This document shows, piece after piece, positions 16,658-25,663 of a stretch of 64,000 bases of DNA. Every line of letters starts with the position of its first letter. Position 1 is the stretch's first letter. The stretch is from Paenibacillus amylolyticus (GTDB taxonomy: Bacteria; Bacillota; Bacilli; Paenibacillales; Paenibacillaceae): positions 3,844,001-3,908,000 of the forward strand of contig NZ_BCNV01000001.1 of the NCBI RefSeq assembly GCF_001570725.1. Reading direction: 5' to 3'. The notes beneath the pieces were generated by a model. That model had not been told where the DNA came from. It saw only the letters and a list, made by a program, of their open reading frames with translations, and searched no databases. The position numbers and the translations under genes were made by a program.

Positions 16658-17569
16658 TCAAGCTTGATTTTTACGTGCATTCAGCCACAAGGGTACACGA
16701 AACAGAACATTAATGAGCAACGCCACAAAGATCAGCACCGCTGTGGTTTTCTGCGCAATTTCCTCGGCATCCGGTACAATGGCTTCCGATTGAATGTACC
16801 AGAGATGTACGGCAAGGGTTCCTCCCGGCGATAGCAAATTAAAGTCCCACATCTCCCCGGAGGTAGACACCCCAGCGGTCAGAATAATGACAGCACTCTC
16901 ACCGAATGCCCGGCCTGCCGTCAGGCAGATGCCTGTCATGATCCCGTTGATAGCGACCGGAAACAACACTTGACGGATCGTCTGGAGATGCGTTGAACCC
17001 AGCGCGAATGATCCATTGCGAAGTTCCACCGGAACTGTCCTGACGGATTCCTCCGTTACCCTGGTAAGCACAGGCAGGTTCAGGAAAGCCAGACTGACGG
17101 CTGCGCCCAGAATGGTAAGACCAATTTCGAAAAACTCCACAAACAAGGCAATACCGAACAATCCGAAGATAATGGATGGAACAGATGACAATCCCTCCAC
17201 GCAAATACGAACGGTCTCGATCAGCTTATTGTTAGGTGCGAACTCTGCCAGATATATACCTGCCGCCATACCAATAGGGATAGAGATGAGCAGGGACAGA
17301 ATCAACACATAGAACGAGTTGAACAGCGCCGGGCCGATCCCTCCTCCTTCTTCAATCTCACTCGGAACACCGTATAGGAAATCCCAGCTGAGCAGTGGCA
17401 ATCCTTTGTTCAGTAGCAGAAATAACAGTCCAACAATAAATAAAATGACGACAATGCCAACGCCCCATACCATGCCAGTAAAGAGGCGATCCATCACCAT
17501 CGATGAACTTCTCCGTTTGCCAAAAGAATAAGATGGGGCGACAGCATTCGCCTGCTTCTTCACACTCAT
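16658..17569 (-). CDS. pstA: phosphate ABC transporter permease PstA
   Basis: A 303-residue inner-membrane permease with about six transmembrane segments (the first is FTGMVWGVGIVVILFIVGLL). The BPD-transport signature (EESVRTVPVELRNGSFALGS) in the second half contacts PstB. SFYVLILSLLISIPIGMAAG and EAIVPDAEEIAQKTTAVLIF are typical of PstA. The start ATG overlaps the pstC stop by four bases (ATGA), so translation is coupled. Together with PstC it forms the phosphate channel. Confidence 0.94.
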   Translation of the reverse strand: MSVKKQANAVAPSYSFGKRRSSSMVMDRLFTGMVWGVGIVVILFIVGLLFLLLNKGLPLLSWDFLYGVPSEIEEGGGIGPALFNSFYVLILSLLISIPIGMAAGIYLAEFAPNNKLIETVRICVEGLSSVPSIIFGLFGIALFVEFFEIGLTILGAAVSLAFLNLPVLTRVTEESVRTVPVELRNGSFALGSTHLQTIRQVLFPVAINGIMTGICLTAGRAFGESAVIILTAGVSTSGEMWDFNLLSPGGTLAVHLWYIQSEAIVPDAEEIAQKTTAVLIFVALLINVLFRVPLWLNARKNQA

Positions 17570-18534
17570 ACGTTTCGGTCCCCTCTCTTCTGAAGCAATC
17601 TTACGATAACGATCATCAGGATCGAAATCGCGAGAAGGATAAAGCCCATCATGTACAGACCATGATTCCAGGTGGAATCGAATTCGACGCTAGAGATTTG
17701 CATGACGATATTACTGGTCAGTACAGCTGTTGGTGTGAATAGACTATTCGCGAGCTGTGCTGTATTACCAATGACCATCACCACCGCCATCGTCTCACCG
17801 ATCGCACGAGTCATCCCGAGAATGACGGCGTACATGATCCCACCTTTTGCAGCAGGTAAGACAACACGAGTCACCGTCTGGAATCGGTTCGTACCGAGTG
17901 CATAGGCTGCATCACGGTATTTGTTCGGCACAGCAGATATGGCATCATCGCTGATCCGGCTAATCGTGGGAAGTACCATAATGGTCAATACAATCGACGC
18001 AGCGAGTAATCCGTCAGCCAGATCACGTCCGCTAATATCCCTTAGCCAGGGGATGAGGATGGTCAGTCCCAGGAAACCGTACACCACAGAAGGAATACCC
18101 ACCAGCAGATCCAATACAGGTCGTAGAATATGACGAAGCCATTTGGGTGTCATTTCGGCCAGAAACACAGCAATGATGACGGAGATTGGAATAGCGAACA
18201 ACATGGTGAGACCCGTAAGAGCCAGCGTTCCCAGGATAAAGGTCAGTGCACCATAGTGTTCATTTTCCGGGTCCCAGTTGGTGGAGAAAAAGAATTCACG
18301 CAGCGACACATCCGCAAAGGTGAGAACGCCCGTACGAAGCATGAGAATCAAGATACATAAGAGAATCAAACATACAAAGATCGTACTGCCGATGCATACC
18401 ATGCGAAACAGGTTATTGGACCACCTTAGTCGCGCCTTACGGTTAAACCGCGTGGCCGAATCAGCGGCCTTACCAAGGCTCGTGCCAAGTTCACTGGGGG
18501 TGGGGCTGTTCGTGGATGGATTCAAATCGATCAT
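17566..18534 (-). CDS. pstC: phosphate ABC transporter permease PstC
   Basis: A 322-residue permease; AAGGAAG precedes ATG 18534. An N-terminal cytoplasmic stretch of about 45 residues comes before the first membrane helix (MVCIGSTIFVCLILLCILIL). The PstC-typical FFFSTNWDPENEHYGALTFI loop and the EAA-type loop (SAVPNKYRDAAYALGTNRFQ) are clear. It pairs with PstA to form the membrane pore. It lies about 105 bases downstream of pstS in the same transcript. Confidence 0.94.
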   Translation of the reverse strand: MIDLNPSTNSPTPSELGTSLGKAADSATRFNRKARLRWSNNLFRMVCIGSTIFVCLILLCILILMLRTGVLTFADVSLREFFFSTNWDPENEHYGALTFILGTLALTGLTMLFAIPISVIIAVFLAEMTPKWLRHILRPVLDLLVGIPSVVYGFLGLTILIPWLRDISGRDLADGLLAASIVLTIMVLPTISRISDDAISAVPNKYRDAAYALGTNRFQTVTRVVLPAAKGGIMYAVILGMTRAIGETMAVVMVIGNTAQLANSLFTPTAVLTSNIVMQISSVEFDSTWNHGLYMMGFILLAISILMIVIVRLLQKRGDRNV

Positions 18535-18639
18535 GAAGTGCTCTTCCTTTCACATAGAGAAGCCAGCTTGCGACCATGCGCAGAAGCTGGCTATCCCTTT
18601 TCTTATGAAATGTGAGAATGACGAACGTTTGATGCTCCG

Positions 18640-19509
18640 TTATTTTACAGCCGCAAGCGGAATGAATTTCAGCTTTTTCAGGGAACCGTTCTGGAACTTG
18701 CTGCTTTGGATGTACTCAATGAACGCTTTGGTTGCACCGGTAGGTTGACCTTTGGTCATGTAATATCCGATACCCCATACTTTGTAGGTTTTGTTCAGAA
18801 CGTTTTTCTCTGTTGGTGCCACACCATTGATGGATACAGCCTTCATTTTGCTAGTTACATAAGGAAGGTCAATATAACCGATCGCATTCGGTGTCGTTTC
18901 GATGGTGGTTTTCATATCACCGCTGGAGCCAACTTCTTTGTAGTTGTCACCTTTGCTCATGAAATCCTTACCGTCGAGCGCTTTTTGCTGGAAGTTGACC
19001 CGTGTACCGGAACCAAACTTACGGTTAACAACAACGATGTTGGCATTCGCACCGCCGACGTCTTTCCAGTTGGTCACTTTACCGGAGAAGATGTCCTGCA
19101 ATTGTTTCGTAGTCAGACTGCTTACACCCACATTTGTGTTAACGACAGCCGTGAATACTGTCACTGCTACTGGATTAGCAACCATTCCATCGAATTTCTT
19201 GAAACCAGGTACATCCTTGGATGCGTCCCAGTCCACAGCACCGATATCGGCAATCCCTTTACGTACGGATTGAGGACCTGTGATTGAACCTGCGGCGGAA
19301 GCCGAGATTTTGACTTTTGGATTATCTTTCTTGAATTCACTTGCAGCCTGAAGAGTCAGTGGAAGCAATGCCGAGGAACCGTTGATGACAATTTTACCTT
19401 TCTCTGTGCTCTTGGCAGCGGATGCCGTCGTTGCTCCTCCAAGTCCACCAATTAGCGATACAGCCATGAGCATTGCCGTGAAGGGTTTGATCCATTTTTT
19501 CATTTTCAT
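18640..19509 (-). CDS. pstS: phosphate-binding protein PstS
   Basis: A 289-residue exported substrate-binding protein with GAGAGGAG before ATG 19509. The signal peptide (FTAMLMAVSLIGGLGGATTA, cleavage near ASAA) has no lipobox cysteine, so it is not an obvious lipoprotein, unlike most Firmicute PstS proteins. Phosphate-site motifs are visible: INGSSALLPL, AGSITGPQSVRKG with DIGAVDWDAS, and KFGSGTRVNFQQ. It captures phosphate outside the membrane and delivers it to PstC/PstA. It follows a stalk/propeller protein gene by 67 bases, with no strong terminator between. Confidence 0.93.
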   Translation of the reverse strand: MKMKKWIKPFTAMLMAVSLIGGLGGATTASAAKSTEKGKIVINGSSALLPLTLQAASEFKKDNPKVKISASAAGSITGPQSVRKGIADIGAVDWDASKDVPGFKKFDGMVANPVAVTVFTAVVNTNVGVSSLTTKQLQDIFSGKVTNWKDVGGANANIVVVNRKFGSGTRVNFQQKALDGKDFMSKGDNYKEVGSSGDMKTTIETTPNAIGYIDLPYVTSKMKAVSINGVAPTEKNVLNKTYKVWGIGYYMTKGQPTGATKAFIEYIQSSKFQNGSLKKLKFIPLAAVK

Positions 19510-19576
19510 AAACTCCTCTCGAATTATAAAATAGTTAATTATGATTTTGTGCTTATCACTCTTGGATCAAAAAAAC

Positions 19577-20977
19577 TCACTTCGTAACGGCTCTCCAGCT
19601 GCCGCCCGCTTGAACCAGAACCCGGCCATTTTCAATTACAGCCAATTGTGATCCGGCAACGGTAATGGAGGAAACATCGGAAGATACGGTATACAGTTTG
19701 GTTTGTTTTCCTGTCACCGTGTCAATGGAAATAATAACGCTATTGCTGTCATCTTGCGCAGCCAGTACGTACAAGACGCCACCCGACAGAATCGCTTGCT
19801 CTACATCGTGAACGCCATACACCGTTGTTGCCTCCTGGGATGAATCCACAGATTGCAGCGAAGCATTGCCGTCCTCGGACGGTACACTTACGTAGTAGGC
19901 TTTCTGCCCATCAACGGAGTATACAAACACTTTGTCATCCGTTGAAGTCGTTAACTGCGCCGCTTCAGGTTTTGATATTTCGTTGTTATACGAAAATATT
20001 TGCTGTTGATTGGCTGAAAAGTCGATAGACACGTTGTCTTCATCTACATTGGTTGCATCAGAGGTCACCTTCCCCAAAGTCGTTACCGTGTAAATGAATT
20101 TTTTGCCGTCTGCAGACACATTCAGGTTTTCTTTGTAATCCACCTTATCTTCAACCAGCTTCTTAATTGCACCATCAGCCAGATTCAGACTCGCAATGAC
20201 CGACCCTTTATCTCCTTGCAGGAAATAAATCGCGCTTCCGTCCGCAGACCATACCAGTTCCGGTTTGATGCTCGTGTCGTTTGTGATCAATTTCGAAGCC
20301 TTTGTCTTCAGATCGATAACGTAGACGGCTCCATCCGCATTTGTATACGCCGCTTGATTGCCACTCGGGGAAACGATAAGATCCGATCCGCCATCTGTTG
20401 TTAACAACAAATCGTATTTACCACTCGTGGTATTCACGAGATAATCGGTTCGGCCATTGTCATCACTCTTGGAAACGATCAGCTTGTCTGTTCCGGCAAA
20501 ACGAGGATTTTCCGCACCTTCGAGCAATGCTACCGTGCTAACTTCAAGCAGTCCACTTCTCTTGACGATTGTGCCACCAACGCTGGATACCAATGGTCGA
20601 AGCGCAACGTAGCTTGTACCCCCAATGATCGTAACCGGTTGATTCAAATTCACTTTGTTGCCATCCACCAGAAGTTGTTTCGCGTTGTTCTGGAGTGTCA
20701 CCGTGTGACCATTTAGCTTGATCACCGTCGTTCCACGTTGTACTTCCGCTTGTGCGCCAATAGCCTTGATCACATCACGGAGCGACACAAGGGTCTCACC
20801 ATTCTTCACGATGGAGCGAACGACGACGCTATTTCCGTTTATTGTAAGCGTGGAGTTTTGCACCTGAGCTGTACTAGCTGCAGGTTTCACTGCAGGAGCA
20901 GCTGATACTGCACTGACCACAGAAGTTGTTAACACTGTGGCTACCATGGACACTACTAACACCTTTTTCATTGACAT
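19577..20977 (-). CDS. exported stalk-domain and beta-propeller protein
   Basis: A 466-residue exported protein. The signal peptide spans about residues 1-28 (VLVVSMVATVLTTSVVSAVS). A copper-amine-oxidase N-terminal (stalk) domain covers about residues 40-150 (LTINGNSVVVRSIVKNGETL, VSLRDVIKAIGAQAEVQRGT, SYVALRPLVSSVGGTIV). The rest has repeated Asp/Gly strands typical of WD40-like/TolB beta-propellers (IVSPSGNQAAYTNADGAVYV, WSADGSAIYFLQGDKG, NVSADGKKFIYTV). It is the first gene after the PHO box and lies directly upstream of pstS, so it is probably expressed on phosphate starvation. A role at the cell surface in phosphate or envelope stress is inference. Confidence 0.85.
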   Translation of the reverse strand: MSMKKVLVVSMVATVLTTSVVSAVSAAPAVKPAASTAQVQNSTLTINGNSVVVRSIVKNGETLVSLRDVIKAIGAQAEVQRGTTVIKLNGHTVTLQNNAKQLLVDGNKVNLNQPVTIIGGTSYVALRPLVSSVGGTIVKRSGLLEVSTVALLEGAENPRFAGTDKLIVSKSDDNGRTDYLVNTTSGKYDLLLTTDGGSDLIVSPSGNQAAYTNADGAVYVIDLKTKASKLITNDTSIKPELVWSADGSAIYFLQGDKGSVIASLNLADGAIKKLVEDKVDYKENLNVSADGKKFIYTVTTLGKVTSDATNVDEDNVSIDFSANQQQIFSYNNEISKPEAAQLTTSTDDKVFVYSVDGQKAYYVSVPSEDGNASLQSVDSSQEATTVYGVHDVEQAILSGGVLYVLAAQDDSNSVIISIDTVTGKQTKLYTVSSDVSSITVAGSQLAVIENGRVLVQAGGSWRAVTK

Positions 20978-21131
20978 TGGCTTTGGTCACCCTTCTTTTC
21001 TCCATATAATTTGCCTTGTTTTGTCATGCCCTGTTGTCTGGTATTCTGCATGTATCATCAATATGAGAGCTTGTCCGCCTCATCCCCCCAAACTTCCACG
21101 TTCATAGTAAAAATGACCTATCACGTTTGTA

Positions 21132-21185
21132 ATTATAGGAGCGAATTGTAAACGGGAAATCTTGGATTTGTTAACGAATTGTCAA
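21132..21185 (-). promoter_or_regulatory. PHO box and -10 element of the pst operon
   Basis: Read on the minus strand from 21185: TTGACA, five bases, TTAACA, five bases, AAGATT (degenerate), five bases, TTTACA. This is an exact 11-base periodicity of TTnACA-type half sites, the PhoP-binding arrangement known from Bacillus. TATAAT (21137-21132) follows nine bases later, so the box would cover roughly -20 to -60, where PhoP activates. The predicted transcript has a leader of about 150 bases. Confidence 0.8.
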
Positions 21186-21230
21186 TGTTTTCATATCAAC
21201 ACATTCATATGATTAAACACAACAAAATGA

Positions 21231-21250
21231 CCCATACACAATGTATGGGC
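21231..21250 (-). terminator. rho-independent terminator
   Basis: CCCATACA (21231-21238) and TGTATGGG (21242-21249) form a perfect 8-bp stem with a three-base loop, 30 bases past the stop of the isomerase-like gene. The minus-strand tail is T-rich (CATTTTGTTG). Confidence 0.7.
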
Positions 21251-21280
21251 CCTTGCGGTCATTATATGTTTTCTCACTCA

Positions 21281-22108
21281 TTATACTGAGGCGAACACCT
21301 GATCAAACCCCGCCTTCGACTTGGCAAATAGTTCATTCGTACCAAGATTCGATGCTGGTGCCAAAACTTCCTGAGCCACCACACCATTGTAGCCAATCGT
21401 CTGCAGATTTCTCAGAAATCCACCCAGATCAATGACCCCTTCGCCGGGATACAAACGCTCATAATCCAGTAATTCCTCCACAGGCAGATCATAGGCATCA
21501 TTGATATGCACATGAACAACCTGTTCTTTCTTCAGCTTTAACAGATCTTCCATCGGTAGACCGTTCGTATGCCAGTGATAGGAATCTACCAACAAACCTA
21601 CGTTAGGCGCATGGATCGTCTCGATCCAGTCCAGCGTATCCTCCACACGCCAGATAAACGGATTCATCCATTGCGTCCGCAAGTGATGGCAGCCCACAAA
21701 CTCCAGCCCTAACTTAATCCCGTAAGCATCCAAGATATCTGCGCAGAGTCTCAAGCGTTTCGTAGCCGCCGCCATAAATTGCGCTGCCGGTTGATCCGTT
21801 GAGGGTAAAATATACGTGCAACAGCTGTAACAGTCCAGCGAAGCAGAAGCTTCTGCCATAGCGACCAACGATTGCAATCCCTCACGAAACTGCTCATCTG
21901 TCGTCCGCCACTCTACCGTCAGACCCGATGAACCGATGATCACCTGATTACTTTCCAGCAGATGTTTCGCCCGTTCTTTGCCATACGTCTGAATCAATGA
22001 GAGCGGATTCAAATCTACAGATCCAAATCCGTGCTTGGCCGCCTCTGTGATATATTGTTCATCAGACTCGATGTTGCCCAGTCCCGCATTCGTTAATCCT
22101 CTAATCAT
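21281..22108 (-). CDS. sugar phosphate isomerase/epimerase family TIM-barrel protein
   Basis: A 275-residue protein with AGGAGGAG before ATG 22108. It has the xylose-isomerase-like (AP endonuclease family 2) TIM-barrel layout: GFGSVDLNPL near the N-terminus, IKLGLEFVGCHHLRT (metal-ligand glutamate), NVGLLVDSYHWHTNG (aspartate/histidine ligands), VVHVHINDA and YNGVVAQEVL (last glutamate). These fit a divalent-metal isomerase or epimerase acting on a sugar or inositol derivative in the cytoplasm. Specificity cannot be assigned. It is a single-gene unit bounded by hairpins at 21231 and 22206. Confidence 0.85.
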   Translation of the reverse strand: MIRGLTNAGLGNIESDEQYITEAAKHGFGSVDLNPLSLIQTYGKERAKHLLESNQVIIGSSGLTVEWRTTDEQFREGLQSLVAMAEASASLDCYSCCTYILPSTDQPAAQFMAAATKRLRLCADILDAYGIKLGLEFVGCHHLRTQWMNPFIWRVEDTLDWIETIHAPNVGLLVDSYHWHTNGLPMEDLLKLKKEQVVHVHINDAYDLPVEELLDYERLYPGEGVIDLGGFLRNLQTIGYNGVVAQEVLAPASNLGTNELFAKSKAGFDQVFASV

Positions 22109-22205
22109 CCCAATCTCCTCCTGTGACTCGTCTGGAATTGCAGCTTGTTCTAGCGTTTCCTATATCATTTTATAATAACAGTACTCTCCTAAAAAGAAAC
22201 CATAA

Positions 22206-22246
22206 AAAAGAGCGGCAACAACGTTAATTCAACGTCATTACCACTC
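22206..22246 (-). terminator. rho-independent terminator
   Basis: A long imperfect hairpin (AGAGCGGcAAcaACGTT against AACGTcaTTaCCaCTCT) lies nine bases past the monooxygenase stop, followed on the minus strand by TTTTTT. Confidence 0.75.
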
Positions 22247-22254
22247 TACCTTCT

Positions 22255-23577
22255 CTATCTCACACTCTCCAGCGTATACCGATTATGCGGAATCTCAAGA
22301 CCCAGATTCTCTCGGAGCGTCTCATGTTCATACTCCGTGCGGAACAGTCCTCGTTCTTGCAGAACCGGAACAACCAGCTCCACGAAATCTTCCAAGCCAT
22401 TGGGCACCACAGTACGAACATTGAATCCGTCTGCCGCTTCGCCTTCAAACCATTCCTGAATCTGATCTGCGATCTGATCCGGTGTACCAATGAACGATGT
22501 ACGCGGGGTAGACGCTAACAACGCCACTTCGCGCAGGGTCAGCCCCTGTTCCCGTGCCTGCTGCTTGATCTTGTCCGTTGTACTGCGGAAGCTGTTGCTG
22601 CCGATCTCCCCAATCTCGGGAAAAGGTTCATCCAGCGGGAACTGGGAGAAGTCGTAATGATCGAAGTAACGTCCCAGATAATTTAGCGCCTGATCAATAC
22701 TCACCAGTTCGGCAATTTCCTGATACTTCTGCTCAGCTTCTTCCGCTGTTCTACCCACAATGGGACCGATGCCCGGGAAGATCAGGATATCCGATGCCTG
22801 ACGTCCATACGCCACCGCTCTTGTCTTCACATCCCGGTAGAACTCCCTTGCTTCCTCCAACGTCTCATGTCCTGTGTACACGGCATCCGCCGATCGGGCG
22901 GCCAGATCTTTACCAGATTCAGATGAGCCCGCCTGAAAAATCACCGGGTGACCCTGCTTCGAACGCCCTACATTAAGTGGACCCTGTACCGAGAAATGCA
23001 CTCCTTTGTGATTCAGCGTATGCAGCTTGGCAGGATCGAAGAATACGCCCTGTTCCTTGTCTCCGACAAAGGCATCATCCTCCCAGGAATCCCAAAGTCC
23101 TTTGACTACATTCAGATGTTCTTCCGCAATTTCGTAGCGCAGCGCATGGTTTGGATGTTCACCTTTACAAAAGTTTAGTGCCGAGCCTTCCAGAGGTGAA
23201 GTGACCACATTCCATCCGGCTCTCCCATCGCTTAACTGATCCAGTGAGGCAAATTGCCGCGCAACCGTGAAGGGTTCACTATAGGAAGTAGATAATGTAG
23301 CAACCAACCCGATGTGGGAAGCTGCCCCGGCGAGTGCGGACAGAAGCGTCAGAGGTTCGAAGCGATTGAGAAAATGAGGATTGGACTTCTCGTTGATGAA
23401 GAGGCCATCTGCAATAAAGAGCAGATCGAACTTCCCTTTTTCCGCGATACGCACCTGCTTCTTGTAGAACTCCAGACTAACACTCGCGTTAATGGGAATA
23501 TCCGGGTGACGCCAAAAGGAAATGCTGTTCCCCACTCCGTTCAGATTAGCTCCCAATTTCAATTGTCGTTGCGACAT
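22255..23577 (-). CDS. LLM-class flavin-dependent monooxygenase (NtaA/SnaA/DszA family)
   Basis: A 440-residue luciferase-like enzyme. The NtaA/SnaA/DszA/SoxA subfamily pattern is clear: [20 protein letters not shown] at the start, [47 protein letters not shown], and [20 protein letters not shown]. These enzymes use FMNH2 from a partner reductase to oxygenate sulfur compounds, chelators or similar substrates. No reductase gene is adjacent. The start overlaps the 3' end of the MFS transporter gene by 19 bases with its ribosome binding site inside it, so the two are translationally linked. The substrate may be imported or its product exported by that transporter. Confidence 0.92.
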   Translation of the reverse strand: MSQRQLKLGANLNGVGNSISFWRHPDIPINASVSLEFYKKQVRIAEKGKFDLLFIADGLFINEKSNPHFLNRFEPLTLLSALAGAASHIGLVATLSTSYSEPFTVARQFASLDQLSDGRAGWNVVTSPLEGSALNFCKGEHPNHALRYEIAEEHLNVVKGLWDSWEDDAFVGDKEQGVFFDPAKLHTLNHKGVHFSVQGPLNVGRSKQGHPVIFQAGSSESGKDLAARSADAVYTGHETLEEAREFYRDVKTRAVAYGRQASDILIFPGIGPIVGRTAEEAEQKYQEIAELVSIDQALNYLGRYFDHYDFSQFPLDEPFPEIGEIGSNSFRSTTDKIKQQAREQGLTLREVALLASTPRTSFIGTPDQIADQIQEWFEGEAADGFNVRTVVPNGLEDFVELVVPVLQERGLFRTEYEHETLRENLGLEIPHNRYTLESVR

Positions 23578-24770
23578 ATATCTTCCTCCCTATGTTGTGG
23601 TGATGACACTGCCCACGCTGCTCCCAGCAATACAATCCCTGTGAATAGAAAAATAAAAGAAATACCGATCCATCCACCGAGAAAGCCACCGATTAACGGT
23701 CCAAGCACGATACCGAACTGACTCGCCGTCTGACTCAGACTGACAGCCCTCCCACGAAAATCGTGATCAGCATATTTGATGATCAGCGCATTAAGCGCCG
23801 GATAAACCGCGGCAAAGAATAGACCATAAACAAATCGCAGGCTGCCAAAATAAATCAGATTATTTGCTGTCATTTGCAGCAGACTGCCTATCCCACCGCC
23901 GATCAGACCGATAAACAGGGTTTTTTCGTATCCGATCCTTCCACCAATCTTGCCCCAGCGCGGCCCCATGATGACAGTTGCCACACCAATCGCCGAGAAG
24001 ACAATGCCTGCACTAAGTGTTGCACTGCCAACATCTCCACCAATCTGGACCACATAGAGCGTCAGCACAGGTTCGATGATAAGTACGGAGGTTGAGACTA
24101 GCAGAATCAAACCGTAGATTCGCATCAAGCCGGGCGTGGAAGCCGCTCTTTTCAAATCCCCTATGATCCTCGTTGGAACGATTGTACGAGCTTGTCGTGA
24201 CTCCTTAACACCGAGGACCATGAGAGCCGCGAGGAACGTAATGACAGCTGATGCAATGAAGCATCCCCGCAGTCCGATCCAGTGACTCAGCACACCACCG
24301 GCAAGAGGACCAAGAATCCCGCCTGCAGCGCTGGCCGTGGAGATCACACCAAGTGCATAACCCACGTGTTTCTCCGGAGTATTGGTGCCAATCAATGTAA
24401 TCGAGGCAGGATGAAAACCAGCCATGAGTCCCTGAAAGATCCTCACTGCGATAAACGTATATGGATCGTAAACAAAGAAGTTAGCCAGATGTGCAATGCC
24501 TAGCCCAACTCCTGAACGGACAAGCATCAGTTTGCTCCCATATTTATCCGCGAGTGATCCCCAGAAGGGTGCGCATAATCCACTGATCAGAAAGCTGATG
24601 GAAATGGAAATCCCCGACCAAGCTTCTAAGCCGCTCTGGATACCGAGATCATTTTGCAGAAATATAGGAAAGAACGGAACGGACAGTGAGTACGCCATAT
24701 GATTGAAAAACAGGCCGAACCACAGAATATACAGATTTCGCTTCCATTGTGGCATCTTGGCATTCTCCAT
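23559..24770 (-). CDS. MFS transporter, MdtG-like drug efflux group
   Basis: A 403-residue, 12-helix major facilitator. Helix 1 begins at residue about 10 ([20 protein letters not shown] with PFFPIF). The loop 2-3 motif is [16 protein letters not shown], the proline/glycine-rich antiporter motif is [20 protein letters not shown], and a second loop motif [20 protein letters not shown] occurs in the C-half. The pattern resembles proton-coupled MdtG-type multidrug exporters. It is upstream of, and overlaps, the LLM monooxygenase gene, so the pair may handle one compound. Confidence 0.9.
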   Translation of the reverse strand: MENAKMPQWKRNLYILWFGLFFNHMAYSLSVPFFPIFLQNDLGIQSGLEAWSGISISISFLISGLCAPFWGSLADKYGSKLMLVRSGVGLGIAHLANFFVYDPYTFIAVRIFQGLMAGFHPASITLIGTNTPEKHVGYALGVISTASAAGGILGPLAGGVLSHWIGLRGCFIASAVITFLAALMVLGVKESRQARTIVPTRIIGDLKRAASTPGLMRIYGLILLVSTSVLIIEPVLTLYVVQIGGDVGSATLSAGIVFSAIGVATVIMGPRWGKIGGRIGYEKTLFIGLIGGGIGSLLQMTANNLIYFGSLRFVYGLFFAAVYPALNALIIKYADHDFRGRAVSLSQTASQFGIVLGPLIGGFLGGWIGISFIFLFTGIVLLGAAWAVSSPQHREEDICRNDN

Positions 24771-24851
24771 ACTATATAATTCCTATATAAAAAGTAGGTT
24801 ATTATCCATATTAGGGTAACGTCATCGGAATGTATAATAGAAAAGTTCAAT

Positions 24852-24882
24852 AGACCCATTCAAGAATTAAATGAATGGGTCT
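24852..24882 (-). terminator. hairpin terminator
   Basis: AGACCCATTCA (24852-24862) and its exact complement (24872-24882) flank a nine-base loop between the GNAT and MFS genes. The T-tail on the minus strand is modest (TTGAACTTTT). Confidence 0.6.
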
Positions 24883-24883
24883 G

Positions 24884-24956
24884 TTATATAACTTGAACTA
24901 AAGATTTTACACTGAACACTCCGTTCCTGTGTAAAAGAATAGTTCAACTTATATAG
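24884..24956. repeat. short repeat copy D, terminal repeats only
   Basis: About 73 bases consisting of two imperfect inverted ends, TATATAACTTGAACTAAAG on the left and AGTTCAACTTATATA on the right, joined by a short centre that still carries ACACTGAACACTCCG. The ends and the first internal bases match the left end of copy C (53859). The about 150-base structured core is missing, as expected for an internal-deletion derivative. It lies 15 bases past the stop codon of the GNAT gene. Confidence 0.7.
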
Positions 24957-24970
24957 ATGTACAGTATAAA

Positions 24971-25414
24971 TTACTGAACTTGAACGGACATGAACACATC
25001 GACCTCATCTTCACTGTCCAATATAAATCCAAATCGTTCATACAATCGCCGAGCGGGACTTCCCTGCAATACATTTAAAATAACCTGTTTCCCCTGAACT
25101 TCATCCTGTTCTAGCAACATGCTCAGTACCTGCGTTCCTATTCTCTGGCCTTGGTAATCGGGATGTATGTAGAAATGTTCCAATAGATATGCCTCAGACT
25201 TGGGCTTCAATGCTACGCAACCTACCATGGAACCTTCCACTTCAATAATCCTCGTATGGGAAGGGTCGAACGTATTTCGGAAACGTTCACGTACTTTCAC
25301 ATCATCATATCTCCCCAGCCTGGTTAGATCATCGTACAGTACTAACGCCCGCAAATCGGCGAGTTGCTCTTGGTCTGCCTGGACAGCTTGACGCATTGTT
25401 ATATGGTTCTTCAT
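24971..25414 (-). CDS. GNAT family N-acetyltransferase
   Basis: A 147-residue protein with AAAGGAAT upstream. It has the GNAT fold order: ITMRQAVQADQEQLADLRAL (motif C), GSMVGCVALKPK, AYLLEHFYIHPDYQGQRIGT (motif A, acetyl-CoA pyrophosphate loop QGQRIGT), and ARRLYERFGFILDSE (motif B). It transfers an acetyl group from acetyl-CoA to an unknown amine. It is monocistronic, with repeat copy D and a terminator directly downstream. Confidence 0.88.
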   Translation of the reverse strand: MKNHITMRQAVQADQEQLADLRALVLYDDLTRLGRYDDVKVRERFRNTFDPSHTRIIEVEGSMVGCVALKPKSEAYLLEHFYIHPDYQGQRIGTQVLSMLLEQDEVQGKQVILNVLQGSPARRLYERFGFILDSEDEVDVFMSVQVQ

Positions 25415-25579
25415 TGGTTAGATTCCTTTCCATTCGAGACGCGTTAGATTTTGAATGTCTTATCGCATGATAGGGATAGGACACTAAAAATCATACCTTT
25501 GGCAGCTCACTTGAGCAACATCGGATTTTAGAACGCACTTTTTTTCAAACATATTAAACTCCTCAAAAAATAAAAAAAA

Positions 25580-25642
25580 GCCCAAAAAGGACGGTACAGT
25601 CTTGCTTATACAAATAAGCAAATCCGCAACCGTCCCTTCTGG
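25580..25642 (-). terminator. rho-independent terminator of fructoside operon
   Basis: A long hairpin: GCCCAAAAAGGACGGT pairs with ACCGTCCCTTCTGGG and encloses an inner TTGCTTAT/ATAAGCAA hairpin. On the minus strand it ends in a strong T-run. It lies 22 bases past the fructokinase stop. Confidence 0.85.
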
Positions 25643-25663
25643 GATATAGATTATTTAAGAAAA

